A stretch of 64,000 nucleotides of DNA, from NCBI GenBank assembly GCA_028023455.1, contig JAQFVV010012395.1:9042498-9106497 (forward strand), read 5' to 3'. The stretch is from Epiperipatus broadwayi. Its lineage: Eukaryota; Onychophora; Udeonychophora; Euonychophora; Peripatidae. The notes beneath the pieces were generated by a model, which was given only the letters and a program-made list of their open reading frames with translations, was not told the DNA's origin and made no database searches. This document shows, piece by piece, positions 1 to 10,345 of the stretch (within the stretch, counting starts at the first letter, position 1; the number at the start of each line of letters is the position of its first letter). The translations under genes were made by a program, and so were the position numbers.

Positions 1-318
1 AGTCCAGAGGATGTTGATGTCTCGCATGATCTGACACTGGCCCATGCCAATATTAAAAGGATGGATGACAAGCGTATTCACCATAGTAAAGCTGGCCCTC
101 ACCCCTTCAAAATCCATGGTGTGATAATCAGAATTCCCCATGTCAGCAACCTTCAGAAACATACCTTTAGGAAGTTTTTAGATCTCTATGAAGGCCCCTA
201 TGAAATAGTGAGACAGGTGGGTGAAAATGCATTTTTGGTCTCTACCCCAGAAGGAATGAGAGGTACTTAAAATGCTCGAAGCTTGATGCCATATCCAATT
301 AAACTACCAGATAACTAA
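1..318 (+). pseudogene. Ty3/Gypsy-type polyprotein remnant, integrase C-terminal end
   Basis: The reading frame is open from the window edge to a TAA at 268-270 and resumes in the same frame to a second TAA at 316-318. The product contains KFLDLYEGPYEIVRQVGENA, which matches the region after the integrase core in many Gypsy polyproteins (a basic stretch, then K-F-x-x-x-Y-E-G-P-Y). After the first stop comes NARSLMPYPIKLPDN, which resembles the usual G-x-Y-N-x-R-x-L-x-P-Y ending. This suggests the stop replaced a Tyr codon. The ATG at 61 is internal, not a start. The rest of the element lies outside the window, so this is the 3' end of a dead copy. The superfamily is fairly sure; the family is not. 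Confidence 0.72.
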
Positions 319-904
319 AATTTTTGAGAGCAGAGAAATTTTATATGCATAGTTTCCAAAGTGTGAACTAACCTTATTGTGTGATATTTTGTAATTTTTA
401 ATATAACCTTGTTGTGTTGCTTATTTCATTTTTTTCTTTATAAGAAAGGGGCCTTTGTGACCTTCCAAATGGGCATAAGTAATTAGACTGTGTTGCATCA
501 GTAGTGAATAACTGCATTGTACAAAAAATGAAATAGCCTTAAAATTTTTCTATTAATGGTCCAAAATTCATATGTGGGCCAACTGTGCATTTTGGTTAAC
601 AAAATTTTCAAGCATTTATTGCTATATTTGATAAAAGTGTGTAATGCAAGGAGGGGGGTGGATTATTACAGAAAGTGCTGTTGTGATAGTTAGATTGATG
701 CAAAGTTGTTTTATTTATTTATAAGATAGTGTTGGTGTTGGTTTGAATGGTTTTCTGATTTATTATTCAATGACATCCTTCCATTTACTAATACTATAGT
801 CAATGAGATATGTTTATCCCATAGCCATATCAGTTATGTTTTAGTTAGAATAATTTAATACTCATATAGCAGCATGGATACAAAAAATGGCAGTTATTAA
901 AAAT
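319..904. other. AT-rich DNA, no gene seen
   Basis: This stretch separates the Gypsy remnant from the PLE remnant. It may include the 3' untranslated part or LTR of the Gypsy element. The motif gtgtgatattttgtaatttt and the short G-run near 650 gave no recognisable LTR end. I see no open frame of interest. Confidence 0.4.
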
Positions 905-1567
905 TTTAAAAACAAAAATAATAAATATAACACAGATAGGAAGATAGCTACTTTGCAAAAAGAGAAATTTATAGAGTTATATACTAGTTATGGATATAAC
1001 CCTAGAAGCATTAGAAATATATTTTTTTAATTATAAACAAAATAATTTGGGTAATAAGAGTAAACCAAAAAATATAAATGGATAAAACTTTCATATAGTC
1101 CTAAAATTTATAATACATTATTAAAAAATAAAAATTATATAGATCAAAATATTAAAATAGGATAGTCAAACAGTAAAACTCTTGATATATTAGTAGTGAA
1201 TTATAAGATAAAAGATGATATAAAATATAAAAAGGGCATAGTGTATAAAATTACTTGTAGAGTTTGCAATATGGTTTATTATGGACATACATCAAAACAA
1301 TTAGAAGAAAGGCCTAAAGAACATAATAATGCTATTAATAGAAGAGATGACAGGTCTGCAATATATGTTCATTATTTAAAATATGGACATAGAATAGATT
1401 ATATTAAGAATATAAGTCCATTAAATTATATTAAAAAAATTAATAGAAGAAAAATATATGAAACCAATTACATTAATTATAACAGAAATAATTGTATGAA
1501 CATTTATAAAACATCAATTAATTTAACTAATAATTGGATAATGAAAAATGAATGGACGGTTGTATAA
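905..1567 (+). pseudogene. Penelope-like element remnant with GIY-YIG endonuclease domain
   Basis: The frame at 1196-1567 gives 123 residues with the GIY-YIG signature: GIVYKITCRVC, then MVYYGHTSKQLEER with the downstream Arg and His, then SAIYVHYLKYGHRI. This order (G-I-x-Y, C-x-x-C, Y-x-G, R-x-x-x-H, H-x-x-x-x-x-H) is that of the endonuclease at the C-terminus of PLE proteins. Upstream, around 925-1030, another piece reads YNTDRKIATLQKEKFIELYT, resembling the PLE linker between reverse transcriptase and endonuclease. It ends at a stop, and further stops separate it from the endonuclease frame. The protein is clearly different from the PLE at 24-30 kb, so it is a second PLE family. It is degenerate and 5' truncated. 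Confidence 0.75.
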
Positions 1568-1866
1568 TATGTGTTGTTATAAAGATATTTAAGTGTAATT
1601 ATAGGTTTGTGTTAATTTTATATAGAGCCAGTAGATGTCACTATGTATGCAGTATAGGTTATTTTTCAAATTAAGCCAAATTGAAAAGGGCAAAAATTTA
1701 AAATTTGCCGAAAAAAGTTTTTATGTTTTATTTCTGATGATTATATGACTGTATTACAGCTATTGTTATATATCGTTTTGTTGTTAGTAAAGATATTTTA
1801 TTATATCTATGATTTATTTTTATTACAAATAAATATATTAAGCCCACAAATATTTTACATTTTTTA

Positions 1867-2860
1867 AATATATATATATATATATAAATTTATTTAATGC
1901 ACATTGATTACGTAAGTAATATTTACTAAGGCAATAAACCTAAAGTATGTGCAATTGAAAATGTGAAGGCAGGAATCTCTACAGGTCTTACCCATAAGCT
2001 TATGCATTAGAAGAAAAGAGGGAAACCTTCGTTACTTCAACCTACTTTCTATATAAATATGTGAAGCTGAAGCAGTTAGAACTGAGAGTGTGAAGCTATT
2101 CAACACTTCATGGATTAAGTCCACAATCCTTATTACCCATTAGTACTTATGACATCTTTCAATTTACAAGTCAATGGAAAGATCTTATAGTTAGAAATAT
2201 GTTACAATAATTTAAAGTTGTTATTATAAATTTATTTAATGTACATTGATTACGTAAGTGGTATTTACTAAGGCAATAAACCTAAAGTATGTGCATTTGA
2301 AAATATGAAGGCAGGGACCTCTATAGGTGTTAACCACAAGCTTATGCTCTCAGTTCTAAATGCTTCAGCTTCACCTATTTATATAGAAATTAGGTTGAAG
2401 TAAAGAAGGTTCCCCTCTTTTCTTCCAATGTGTAAGCTTGTGTGTAAGACCTGTAGAGGTTCCTGCCTTCACATTTTCAATGCACATATTTTAGGTTTAT
2501 TGCCTTAGTAAATATTACTTACGTAATCAATGTGCATTAAATAAATTTATAATTACAACTTTAAATTATTGTAACAGATTTCTAACTATAAGATCTTTCC
2601 ATTGCCCTGTTGTAAATCAAGAGATTTCACGAGTACTAATGGGTAATAGGAATTGTGGACTTAATCAGTGAAGTATTGAATAGCTTCATGCTCTCAGCTC
2701 TAATCGCTTCAGCTTCACCTATTTATATAGAAAGTAGGTTGAAGTAAAGAAGATTCGCCTCTTTTCTTCCAAAGTGTAAGCTTGGGATTAAGACCTGTAG
2801 AGGTCCCTGCCTTCACATTTTCAACTGCACATACTTTAGGTTTATTGCCTTAGTATATAT
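1867..2860. repeat. Head-to-head inverted tandem dimers of a ~344 bp repeat unit
   Basis: Two minus-oriented copies begin at about 1886 and 2228 (period about 342). Two plus-oriented copies begin with ctctcagytctaa at about 2346 and 2691 (period 345). The junction is near 2345. Shared marks are the TTATTGCCTTAGTAAATATT block, the CCTGTAGAGGT block and the CAGCTTCACCTATTTATATA block. The locus is bounded by (TA)n at about 1867-1886 and at 2850-2863. A copy of the same family forms the hairpin at 43.77-43.95 kb. No coding potential was seen. The tandem dimer layout is like that of hammerhead retrozymes, but I could not find a hammerhead core in this unit. Confidence 0.8.
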
Positions 2861-2948
2861 ATATAATCTAGTGCATATATATGGTAAATTATATTTAAGT
2901 TAGTGACAATTAAAGAATACATGCATTATTTTTATTTGGGTTCAATTC

Positions 2949-2950
<2 letters not shown>

Positions 2951-3006
<56 letters not shown>

Positions 3007-3089
3007 ACCAGAATGTCTTGAAGTATTGTTGAAGCACTTAAGTTAATATATAGTCTAAATCTTCACAACACTGTTGATTTAAGATAAGT

Positions 3090-3161
<72 letters not shown>
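2951..3161. repeat. Two (TA)n microsatellites
   Basis: Pure (TA)n runs occupy 2951-3000 and 3092-3161, separated by about 90 bases of ordinary sequence. The open frame read through the second tract is an artefact of the repeat. Confidence 0.97.
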
Positions 3162-3164
<3 letters not shown>

Positions 3165-3203
3165 CCATTGAAGTTGATTTGATAAGCATGTTTTTATATA
3201 ATT

Positions 3204-3428
3204 GTGGTGGATTATTGGTTTGTACTACAGATAGACAACTCAACAGAACATTTACTATACTGGGATCTAGAATACATTAGAAGGCTGCTTAATACTGATT
3301 CCAGACAACTTGTGCATTTTTATATGATGACAATACAAATAAAATACACAGAATTTCAAACTGAATTGGCACAAGAGCAAAAACCAGAATCAGGCATTCC
3401 TCTTCTCTCTTTTCATCTTTTTCTTTAA
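3204..3428 (+). other. Possible exon or chance open frame
   Basis: A 74-codon frame has less biased composition than its surroundings and follows a possible splice acceptor (ttggtttgtactacag, ending at about 3228). Its product has an amphipathic stretch (HLLYWDLEYIRRLLNTDSRQ) and matches no family I recognise. It may be an exon, a transposon fragment or chance. Confidence 0.15.
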
Positions 3429-5401
3429 CAAAAGACCACCCTCAGTATTTATATGGTAATTTCTCAAAGAGCAAAAATTTTCAAATTATAAACATCCAGT
3501 TTAAGTTTAATATTAATAAAAATCTATGCAGTCTACACAGGCACTTTTTACACCATCGTTTCCATCTTTCCTTCTTGTTTCAAAAAAGTTGTTTTATTTT
3601 TCTCTGATAAAATAAAAAAAAATTATGAATTTTTGTTTTTCTGTTCATTTTTTTAATTGCGAATGGAGTAATATTCTCCCTGAAAATTACATCAGAAATA
3701 ATACAACTTTGTTATTGGGAGCCGATGGTAAGTATTTATTTTTATATATTTTTAATTATTATTTTATTTTAATATATTTTTAAATTATTATTTGAATTGA
3801 TATTTGATAAAAAATTTATGAAAAAAATTATTATTGAAAGTAACATATATGCTGATCAAAAACTTGTGATTGTATAAATTTGTATCCTTATGTATCTGCA
3901 TTTTCTAGTATGATGTGGATTGCAGTATTTGAATTGGGTGATATGAGACAAAGATAAACATATTTTGCAAATATTATGTCCCAATTTAGAATTTTTTGTA
4001 TAATGTCTTGTCTGCATTTGAATAATAATAAAAATATGCAAATGCTAAAAGTAAATATTTTAGCAGTATATAAACTTTAGGCTGATTATACACTACTGCA
4101 GTGTAAATTTCAGAGTTGCATATCAAATGCAAAGAGAGGTTGCAGTTGATGAAGTTATTACTAAATTTATGGTCATAGTAGTTTGAACCAATAAGATCCC
4201 TCAAAACATATAAAGATAGAATAAATAATACTACATCACACTGACTCTAAACTACTAACTTATGTACTTCAAGCTTAACCCGATAATGAATTTAGTATTT
4301 CATTGACTTTTTATTTTATTTTGTATATAGTGACTATTTTAGTAGTAATTTTTAATAAATTACAAACATTATTGAAATTTTTTATTATAATATTCAAATT
4401 ATACTCATTATTGATGAATATTAACTAGTTGTTATAAAGGATATTATTAGGGATGACATATTTGTTGCAAACCCCTGTATGAGAATGCTACTAAGAAAAA
4501 TGCAAGGTACTAATGTCTTTATTCTATGAAGTTTTTAAGTGATAGATTACCTTAGGTAAGTGTTATTATATACTATTTTTTTTAGAAATTGTATGATGAA
4601 TCCAAGTAACCTACTAACAAAAATATAATTTTAAGTTGCATGCATGATAACTTTGAAATTTGAAATAGTATGAAAATAATTATTAGAAATATTAACTTTT
4701 ATTTTTTTTCTATTATTTTGAATACAAATAACTATATTTTTTCAGCTTAATTACATCCTTTGGTATTTTATGTTTCAAATGATATATATTATCTCATTTT
4801 TGAGTGATACAAACTTGTGTTATGATAAAATTTGTGGTTTAACATAATTTTTTAAATACTCAATATGGCTGCTTAACCAGGGAAGAGTTTAAATGCAATC
4901 CAAACTTTTAAAATAGACTTTGATATATTAACGAAAATTAAAATATTGTATTTATTCAAATATTATTAAATCTATAACAAGATTTTACATCTAATATACT
5001 GAACTGATACGAAATAAACACTGATGTAAAAAAAATGTAAAAATCTATTGCTTAGCAATCATCTGTTATTACTATTATTATGTTAACTAAAATTAACTAC
5101 ACTTTTTTTTTTAAATGTTTTATTTATTTATTTATTTATAGTTTCAAAATACAATACTACTTCATTTTTCCATTTTACTGACCCAATTTTGTGGCACTCT
5201 GCATTTCGGGCTGAATTAAAATTTAAAACAATTCTATAAGATTTCTATTAAATATATATTTTCTGAAATAACTCAAGATCGTGTTTTTTCATAAACTTGT
5301 TTGGGAAGTTTAAAATAAAAGACTACATGTTTGTGTTATTATTTCTGTAGAAATTACAATAACAAATATTGCCAGATTTTGTATAATGAAACCATTTTTT
5401 T
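3429..5401. other. AT-rich region upstream of the GPCR, no gene seen
   Basis: No convincing coding region is present. Near the GPCR, a pyrimidine-rich stretch ending in ttatttctgtag at 5350 could be the acceptor of an intron lying in the 5' untranslated region, about 50 bases before the ATG. This is only a candidate. Confidence 0.35.
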
Positions 5402-6400
5402 ATGAGTCCTTTCAATGACACAATTTTTTCTACTAATTTTACAGATGAAATGTTTCATTTTTACTTTAATAAAGCTGAAATATATGGTGAACTTTGTGAT
5501 CTAATTTTGATCATATCACTTACTTTTTTAGTCAATATTATTGTACTGTTGGCCTTATATAAATTTAAAAACTTACAAACAATTTCAAATGTATTTGTAG
5601 CCAATCTAGCAGTAGTTGATATACAAAAAGCAATTTTTCCATATCCATTAGCAGCTGTGGAAATATTTAATGGACCATTGCTATCAAAACGTAAAACACT
5701 TTGTGGTATTCAATATTTCTTTATCGCTGCAAGTCAGATCATTTCTTTATATACATTAAGGTTGCTTAGTATCAATCGCTATGTTATGATAGTAAAATCA
5801 CACTATTTTAGCATATTGTTTACTGTTAGAAATGTAAATCTGATGCTTCTTCTGTTTTGGATACTTACAGTATTTTTAGGAATGTGCCCTTTAATAGGTA
5901 TTGGTCATATAAGATATTATTTAGAAGCTGGCCTATGTATCTTTAAATATGATGTATATCCCCTCATCCTTGTTATTATTGTGTATATTATTCCAATCTT
6001 GATTATATTTTTTTGTAATCAACAAATTTTTAACATTGCCATATCAAGTGGGAAGCGTCTTGTAAAAGATAAGCATGCAAATGGTAAAACTGATCAACAG
6101 GAAGCTAGACAGCAAAAAGAAATTAAATTGGCTAAAACTCTTTTAATAATAGTATTCACATTTTTTTGCCTTTATACACCTTCTGTTGCAGTTGCATTCC
6201 TGAAGATAAATTATAGTGTAGAGGAAGTTATTTTTCCTCGATGGGTAGTGGCTATTGCACTTCATATATGGGCATCTTCTAGTTGGATTAACCCCTTTAT
6301 TTTATATATTACAAACAAAGACTTCAAAAATGGATTTCAAGAAGTCTGTCCTATACTAAAAAAATTATACTTTTGGAAACGTCTACAAATTTCTTCTTAA
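5402..6400 (+). CDS. Class A (rhodopsin-like) G-protein-coupled receptor, single exon
   Basis: This 332-residue protein has the full seven-helix layout of a cell-surface receptor signalling through heterotrimeric G proteins. The short N-terminus has two N-glycosylation sites (N5-D-T, N12-F-T). Family landmarks are N45 in helix 1 (LVNIIVL), the NLAVVD motif ending at D73 in helix 2, C101 at the top of helix 3 with partner C179 in the second extracellular loop, W153 in helix 4, P198 in helix 5 and P260 in helix 6. Three motifs differ from the norm. DRY is N125-R-Y, as in melatonin and Tre1/moody-type receptors. The helix 6 CWxP reads L-Y-T-P. In NPxxY the sequence N297-P-F-I-L-Y moves the Tyr one residue late. 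Helix 8 follows (NKDFKNGF). Length and helices are complete, so the gene looks functional. The ligand is unknown; a melatonin/GPR84-like receptor is the nearest guess. Confidence 0.9.
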   Translation: MSPFNDTIFSTNFTDEMFHFYFNKAEIYGELCDLILIISLTFLVNIIVLLALYKFKNLQTISNVFVANLAVVDIQKAIFPYPLAAVEIFNGPLLSKRKTLCGIQYFFIAASQIISLYTLRLLSINRYVMIVKSHYFSILFTVRNVNLMLLLFWILTVFLGMCPLIGIGHIRYYLEAGLCIFKYDVYPLILVIIVYIIPILIIFFCNQQIFNIAISSGKRLVKDKHANGKTDQQEARQQKEIKLAKTLLIIVFTFFCLYTPSVAVAFLKINYSVEEVIFPRWVVAIALHIWASSSWINPFILYITNKDFKNGFQEVCPILKKLYFWKRLQISS

Positions 6401-7930
6401 GATTATGAATGGATTAGTTTTTTTTTTTCAATTTAATGCCAATATGTGATGCACTTAAGAAAACTCCAGATTTTCCAAAATATAGCATCGTGAACTAAAA
6501 TAGAACAGTTTCCAGTAAAACAATTTGAAAACTAATGATAGATAGAAGGTGAGTCTTATCAACAAATTGTATGTAATCTTTCAGCAAATGTACAAATTTC
6601 TTTATTTTTTTAGTAATTCAACAAAAAAAAAGAGAATATTTTCAATTAGTTTACTGCTTGGGAGTTTATAAAATGATTTGAGCACAAAAATTTCAAAGCT
6701 GGGTTACAATCTATAGATTTTGAGTTTTAGTCTGCTATTTTATTACTGTGCTAAACCGATTAGTGCTGTGGGATAATTTTCAGCCAGTAAGAAGTAATAT
6801 TTCCACAATCTTCATTTGGTGTTATATTACTGCAATATATTATAATTGCTTTATATAAATAATGTTATTTTATTAATGCATTACAATATTTTATAATAGA
6901 AAGTACACAATATTTTATAATAGAAAGTAGTAACAGAAAGGTTTTTATTGTACCCTTAATACAGATTTAAGATATGTAAGAGCATTTTAAATGATAAATA
7001 TTTAAACATATGCTTAAAAAAACAGAAGCTGAATAATAATTATTTGTGGAATTTTATCACTGCCCGCATAACACATACATTGTATTTATTATTTAAATTG
7101 TGCTAGAATAAACAAAATTGTGAATATCTTCACCGTAATCAAAACTTTAATATTACTTTTGAAGTGATAGATAGCACTTTTTAATCATAACTTTTAGTAA
7201 TAAATTCAGCTTTTTTTTCTTTGTTCATATTAAATTTATTAGTAATATTAAGATATTAAAATCATATATATTAATTGTATCAAACATTTTTGAAAATAAA
7301 ATATATTAAAAATAAAATAAAAACATATTGTAGTTAAATTGATTTATTAATAATACCAATAATATATCTATACAACATTAAAGAAATATTAGTTATATAA
7401 ACTACTGATGTGCTAGGACACCTACAATTCATTAGTTTAAGTGGCCATCTTGAATTTAAAAAAATTATGACAAGTATAAATTAAAACATATATTCTGTTT
7501 GAATACAGTAAATATAAAAGTATATACATTTTTAGAACCAGAAACTTTGAAAGAATGTAATAAAGCTGATAAAATAATTATTACCTCAAAAACATTAAGA
7601 AAAAGTAGATTTTTAACACTTTTAAACATTTTTTATTTTTACATTGGTTCACAAATTCTAAATTTTGAAAGTTAAATGTTAAAATGACAATTTCATAGAC
7701 AGCTTCATCACATGTGTCTCAAAATGCTGAAAAAAAAAGATATATAATGTCATACCCGAGGTAATGTTTTTATGAAAAATTACAAAAACAATGTGATTGG
7801 TGACCCACATCCTATTCTTCCATATCAGGGTATATGGTAGAAATGTTTGGTTGTCTTTCCATGGGTATCGGTTAAAAATATATTTGGTTTTTAGGGGGAA
7901 AAATAACAGGAATAATTTACAAGATGTTGA
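6401..7930. other. AT-rich region downstream of the GPCR, no gene seen
   Basis: This is the likely 3' flank of the receptor gene. A duplicated acacaatattttataatagaaagta motif lies at about 6882-6929. Candidate AATAAA signals occur, for example near 7108, but none is clearly the polyadenylation site. No coding region is seen. Confidence 0.4.
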
Positions 7931-7932
7931 GG

Positions 7933-8240
7933 ACTTTAGTAAATTGTAATGTATTATATTATTATATTATAATATTATTATATATTACTTTATTATATTA
8001 TATTAGTAAAAAATGGGGTGTGAGCTAAAATGTGTATTCTTTTCAAGTAAAGTGTACTCAAATAAATATCAAGCCATAAAAACACCTTATGAGATTGTAT
8101 GCAAAGAGAACTTTAGTAAATTGTAATATATTTAAAAATATAATTATTCATTATATTATATTGTTGGGAAGAGGCATACCTACAATATGTATTCTTTTCA
8201 AGTAAATAAAGTGTACTCAAAAAATAAATATCAAACAAAA
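7933..8240. repeat. Imperfect tandem duplication, ~175 bp unit
   Basis: The block from ctttagtaaattgtaat to aataaatatcaa occurs at about 7933-8072 and again at about 8110-8240. Both copies contain gtattcttttcaagtaaa and gtgtactcaaa. The internal AT-rich parts differ in length. There is no coding potential. Confidence 0.75.
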
Positions 8241-8407
8241 ATTTCTCCAAGATAAAATGAACAAAAAAATCAATAAACATCAAAATAAACAAATTTATTA
8301 TGAAAACTGATTATATATGTGTGTGATAAATGAAATATGAGAATGGATGGCTGAGAGTATATGATTGAGTCTGGATGGGCATGTTTTTATATCATTCAAC
8401 TGTATTG

Positions 8408-8590
8408 TCTAAAATTCTATCATGTATATATTGTTTTCTACATTTATATAAAATTCTATCGTATATATATTGTTTTCTATATATATAAAATACTATTATA
8501 TACATATTGTTTTATATATATATATAAAGTAATAAAAGGTCACAACCATAATTCAAATAAAAGTTTTTATATCATTCAAATGTATTCTAT

Positions 8591-8640
<50 letters not shown>
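8408..8640. repeat. AT-rich minisatellite followed by (TA)n
   Basis: Three imperfect copies of a ~47 bp motif containing tatattgttttctata run from about 8420 to 8525. A (TA)n tract at 8594-8637 ends the block. Open frames across it are low-complexity artefacts. Confidence 0.7.
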
Positions 8641-9798
8641 AACCTTCCAGGTTAGCATCAGGAAGAAATGTGGGAAGGTCACATTTGTGCTAACAATGAC
8701 TAAATATAGTTATCTTAGAAAAATGAATTGTGATATAATTTAATATTTAAAATTGAGTTTTAGAAAAATTAAACTTAAATTGTGGTGAGATTTGCTAGTT
8801 AAAATTAGGATTTTAAAAAAATTAAAACTTTAATTGGGTGTACTGATTGGTAGAGCTTTGGATTATGTGTTTGGTAGTAAAAGAGGTGGATGAACAACAT
8901 TAGGGATGTTTCTATGTGATAGAAAATTTACATGTCATAATAAGCAGAAACATAGATATAATATTAATTAGAATTTTCTTTTCTATATTTTATTTATTAT
9001 TTACTGATTATGTATTGTTCATAATCTTATGTTTAAAAATGATAAAGATTATTTGTATGATAGTGAATAACATTTCTAAAATTAATAATTAATATTTTAT
9101 ATTTTTTATTATTATTATGTTTATTCCCTTCAAACATTGTATTGTTAAAATTTTTATAAATAATATTTTTGGCAAACTTCCAAAGTTGATTGTCATAGAA
9201 ATACAGAGAGAGTGAGTGAGGAGAGACAGAAAGTTTAAAACTTGAAGTAAAAAAAAAGGTTCCAAGGAAGAAGCTAAAAAAATAAAGCTTAAAAGAATCA
9301 ATAACTCTCTAAGAGCATTGAAACAAATAAAGAAAAACATTGCAAGGATTCTAATAATATATTGATGGAAAATTTCTATTATATTACTGGAGTAATATAA
9401 CCATGAAGAGATAGACCAAAAAGAAAGCCAGCTCCAACATGATCGATATTCATTATCTTTAAAATACCTGGATGGCACGTAAGATAAGTAATTATGATTT
9501 ATTTTAAAGTATTACCAAAAGTAAATAATATTAAAATGACAAAATTGTTTAAAATAAAGCTAGATAAAATTTTCTTGTTAAACACTAAAATCAAATGCTT
9601 GATTTTTAATTTTAATAATTTTCTATCAATCTTCTGCAAATTAAAATTTAAAATGAAAAAGTTTATCTATTTAATCTTGTATCAAGAGGATAATTTTCTA
9701 CTGTATAACTTTGCAATTCACGTATATATAGTAAAATAATTTCAATGCATGCAAATGTCACTTATAATGCCTGTCACGGAATTCTAGGATAAAAAAAC
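8641..9798. other. AT-rich region left of the foldback element, no gene seen
   Basis: Apart from a short imperfect repeat (taattagaattaaactt-like blocks near 8760-8840) nothing is recognised. The minus-strand 129-codon frame at 9089-9478 encodes Phe/Leu/Ile-rich low-complexity sequence and is not supported. Confidence 0.35.
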
Positions 9799-9884
9799 GG
9801 TTGTAGTTTGCAGACCATACTGCCGCCATCAGAGGGCGTGGTGACACCATCAACAACCGGCCTGAAAATTGCAAGTGATAAATT

Positions 9885-10345
9885 TTTTTACGAAAGTGGC
9901 TCAAAAATGACAAAATAAAAAAACCCAGATGAAAGTGGCTAAAAAATGACAAAAAAAAACAACCCCCTATGAAAGTGGCTCAAAAATCACAAATAAAAAA
10001 AAGGAATCGATGAAAGTGGCTCAAAAATGACAAATAAAAAAAACAGATGAAAGTGGCTAAAAAAATGACAAAAAAAAAACCGATGAAAGTGGCTCAAAAA
10101 TGACAAATAAAAGAAAGGAATCGATGAAAGTGGCTCAAAAATGACAAATAAAAAAAAACAGATGAAAGTAGGTCAAAAATGACAAATAAAAAAAAAGGAA
10201 TCGATGAAAGTGACTCAAAAATGACAAATAAAAAAAAAAAAACAGATGAAAGTGGCTAAAAAATGACAAAAAAGAAAAAAAACACGATGAAAGTGTCTCA
10301 AAAATCACAAATAAAAAAAAAACGATGAAAGTGGCTGCCTCCCCC
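9885..10345. repeat. Tandem array in the left foldback arm, 12 units
   Basis: About 12 copies of a 35-42 bp unit, gatgaaagtggctcaaaaat plus gacaaataaaaaaa and sometimes ggaatc, run through this stretch and end at a C10 run. The matching array in the right arm has only about 6 units, so the array changed in length after the palindrome formed. This is not a CRISPR: units are contiguous, and the host is eukaryotic. Confidence 0.9.

Noticed and set aside
1867-2860. Hammerhead in the 344 bp repeat
   Set aside because: The closest strings are CTGTAGA and CTGATTA; neither has GAAA with supporting stems, so I did not call one.
3089-3280. 63-codon frame starting MIYIYIYIY
   Set aside because: It is translation of the (TA)n microsatellite plus a short tail.
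8361-8642. 93-codon Tyr/Ile-rich frame
   Set aside because: It is an AT minisatellite and (TA)n tract read as protein.
9089-9478. 129-codon minus-strand hydrophobic frame
   Set aside because: Low-complexity Phe/Leu/Ile composition from T-rich DNA, with no motif or supporting context.
9885-10345. CRISPR-like regular repeats
   Set aside because: Units are contiguous without spacers, vary in length, and are mirrored in the other arm of a eukaryotic foldback element.
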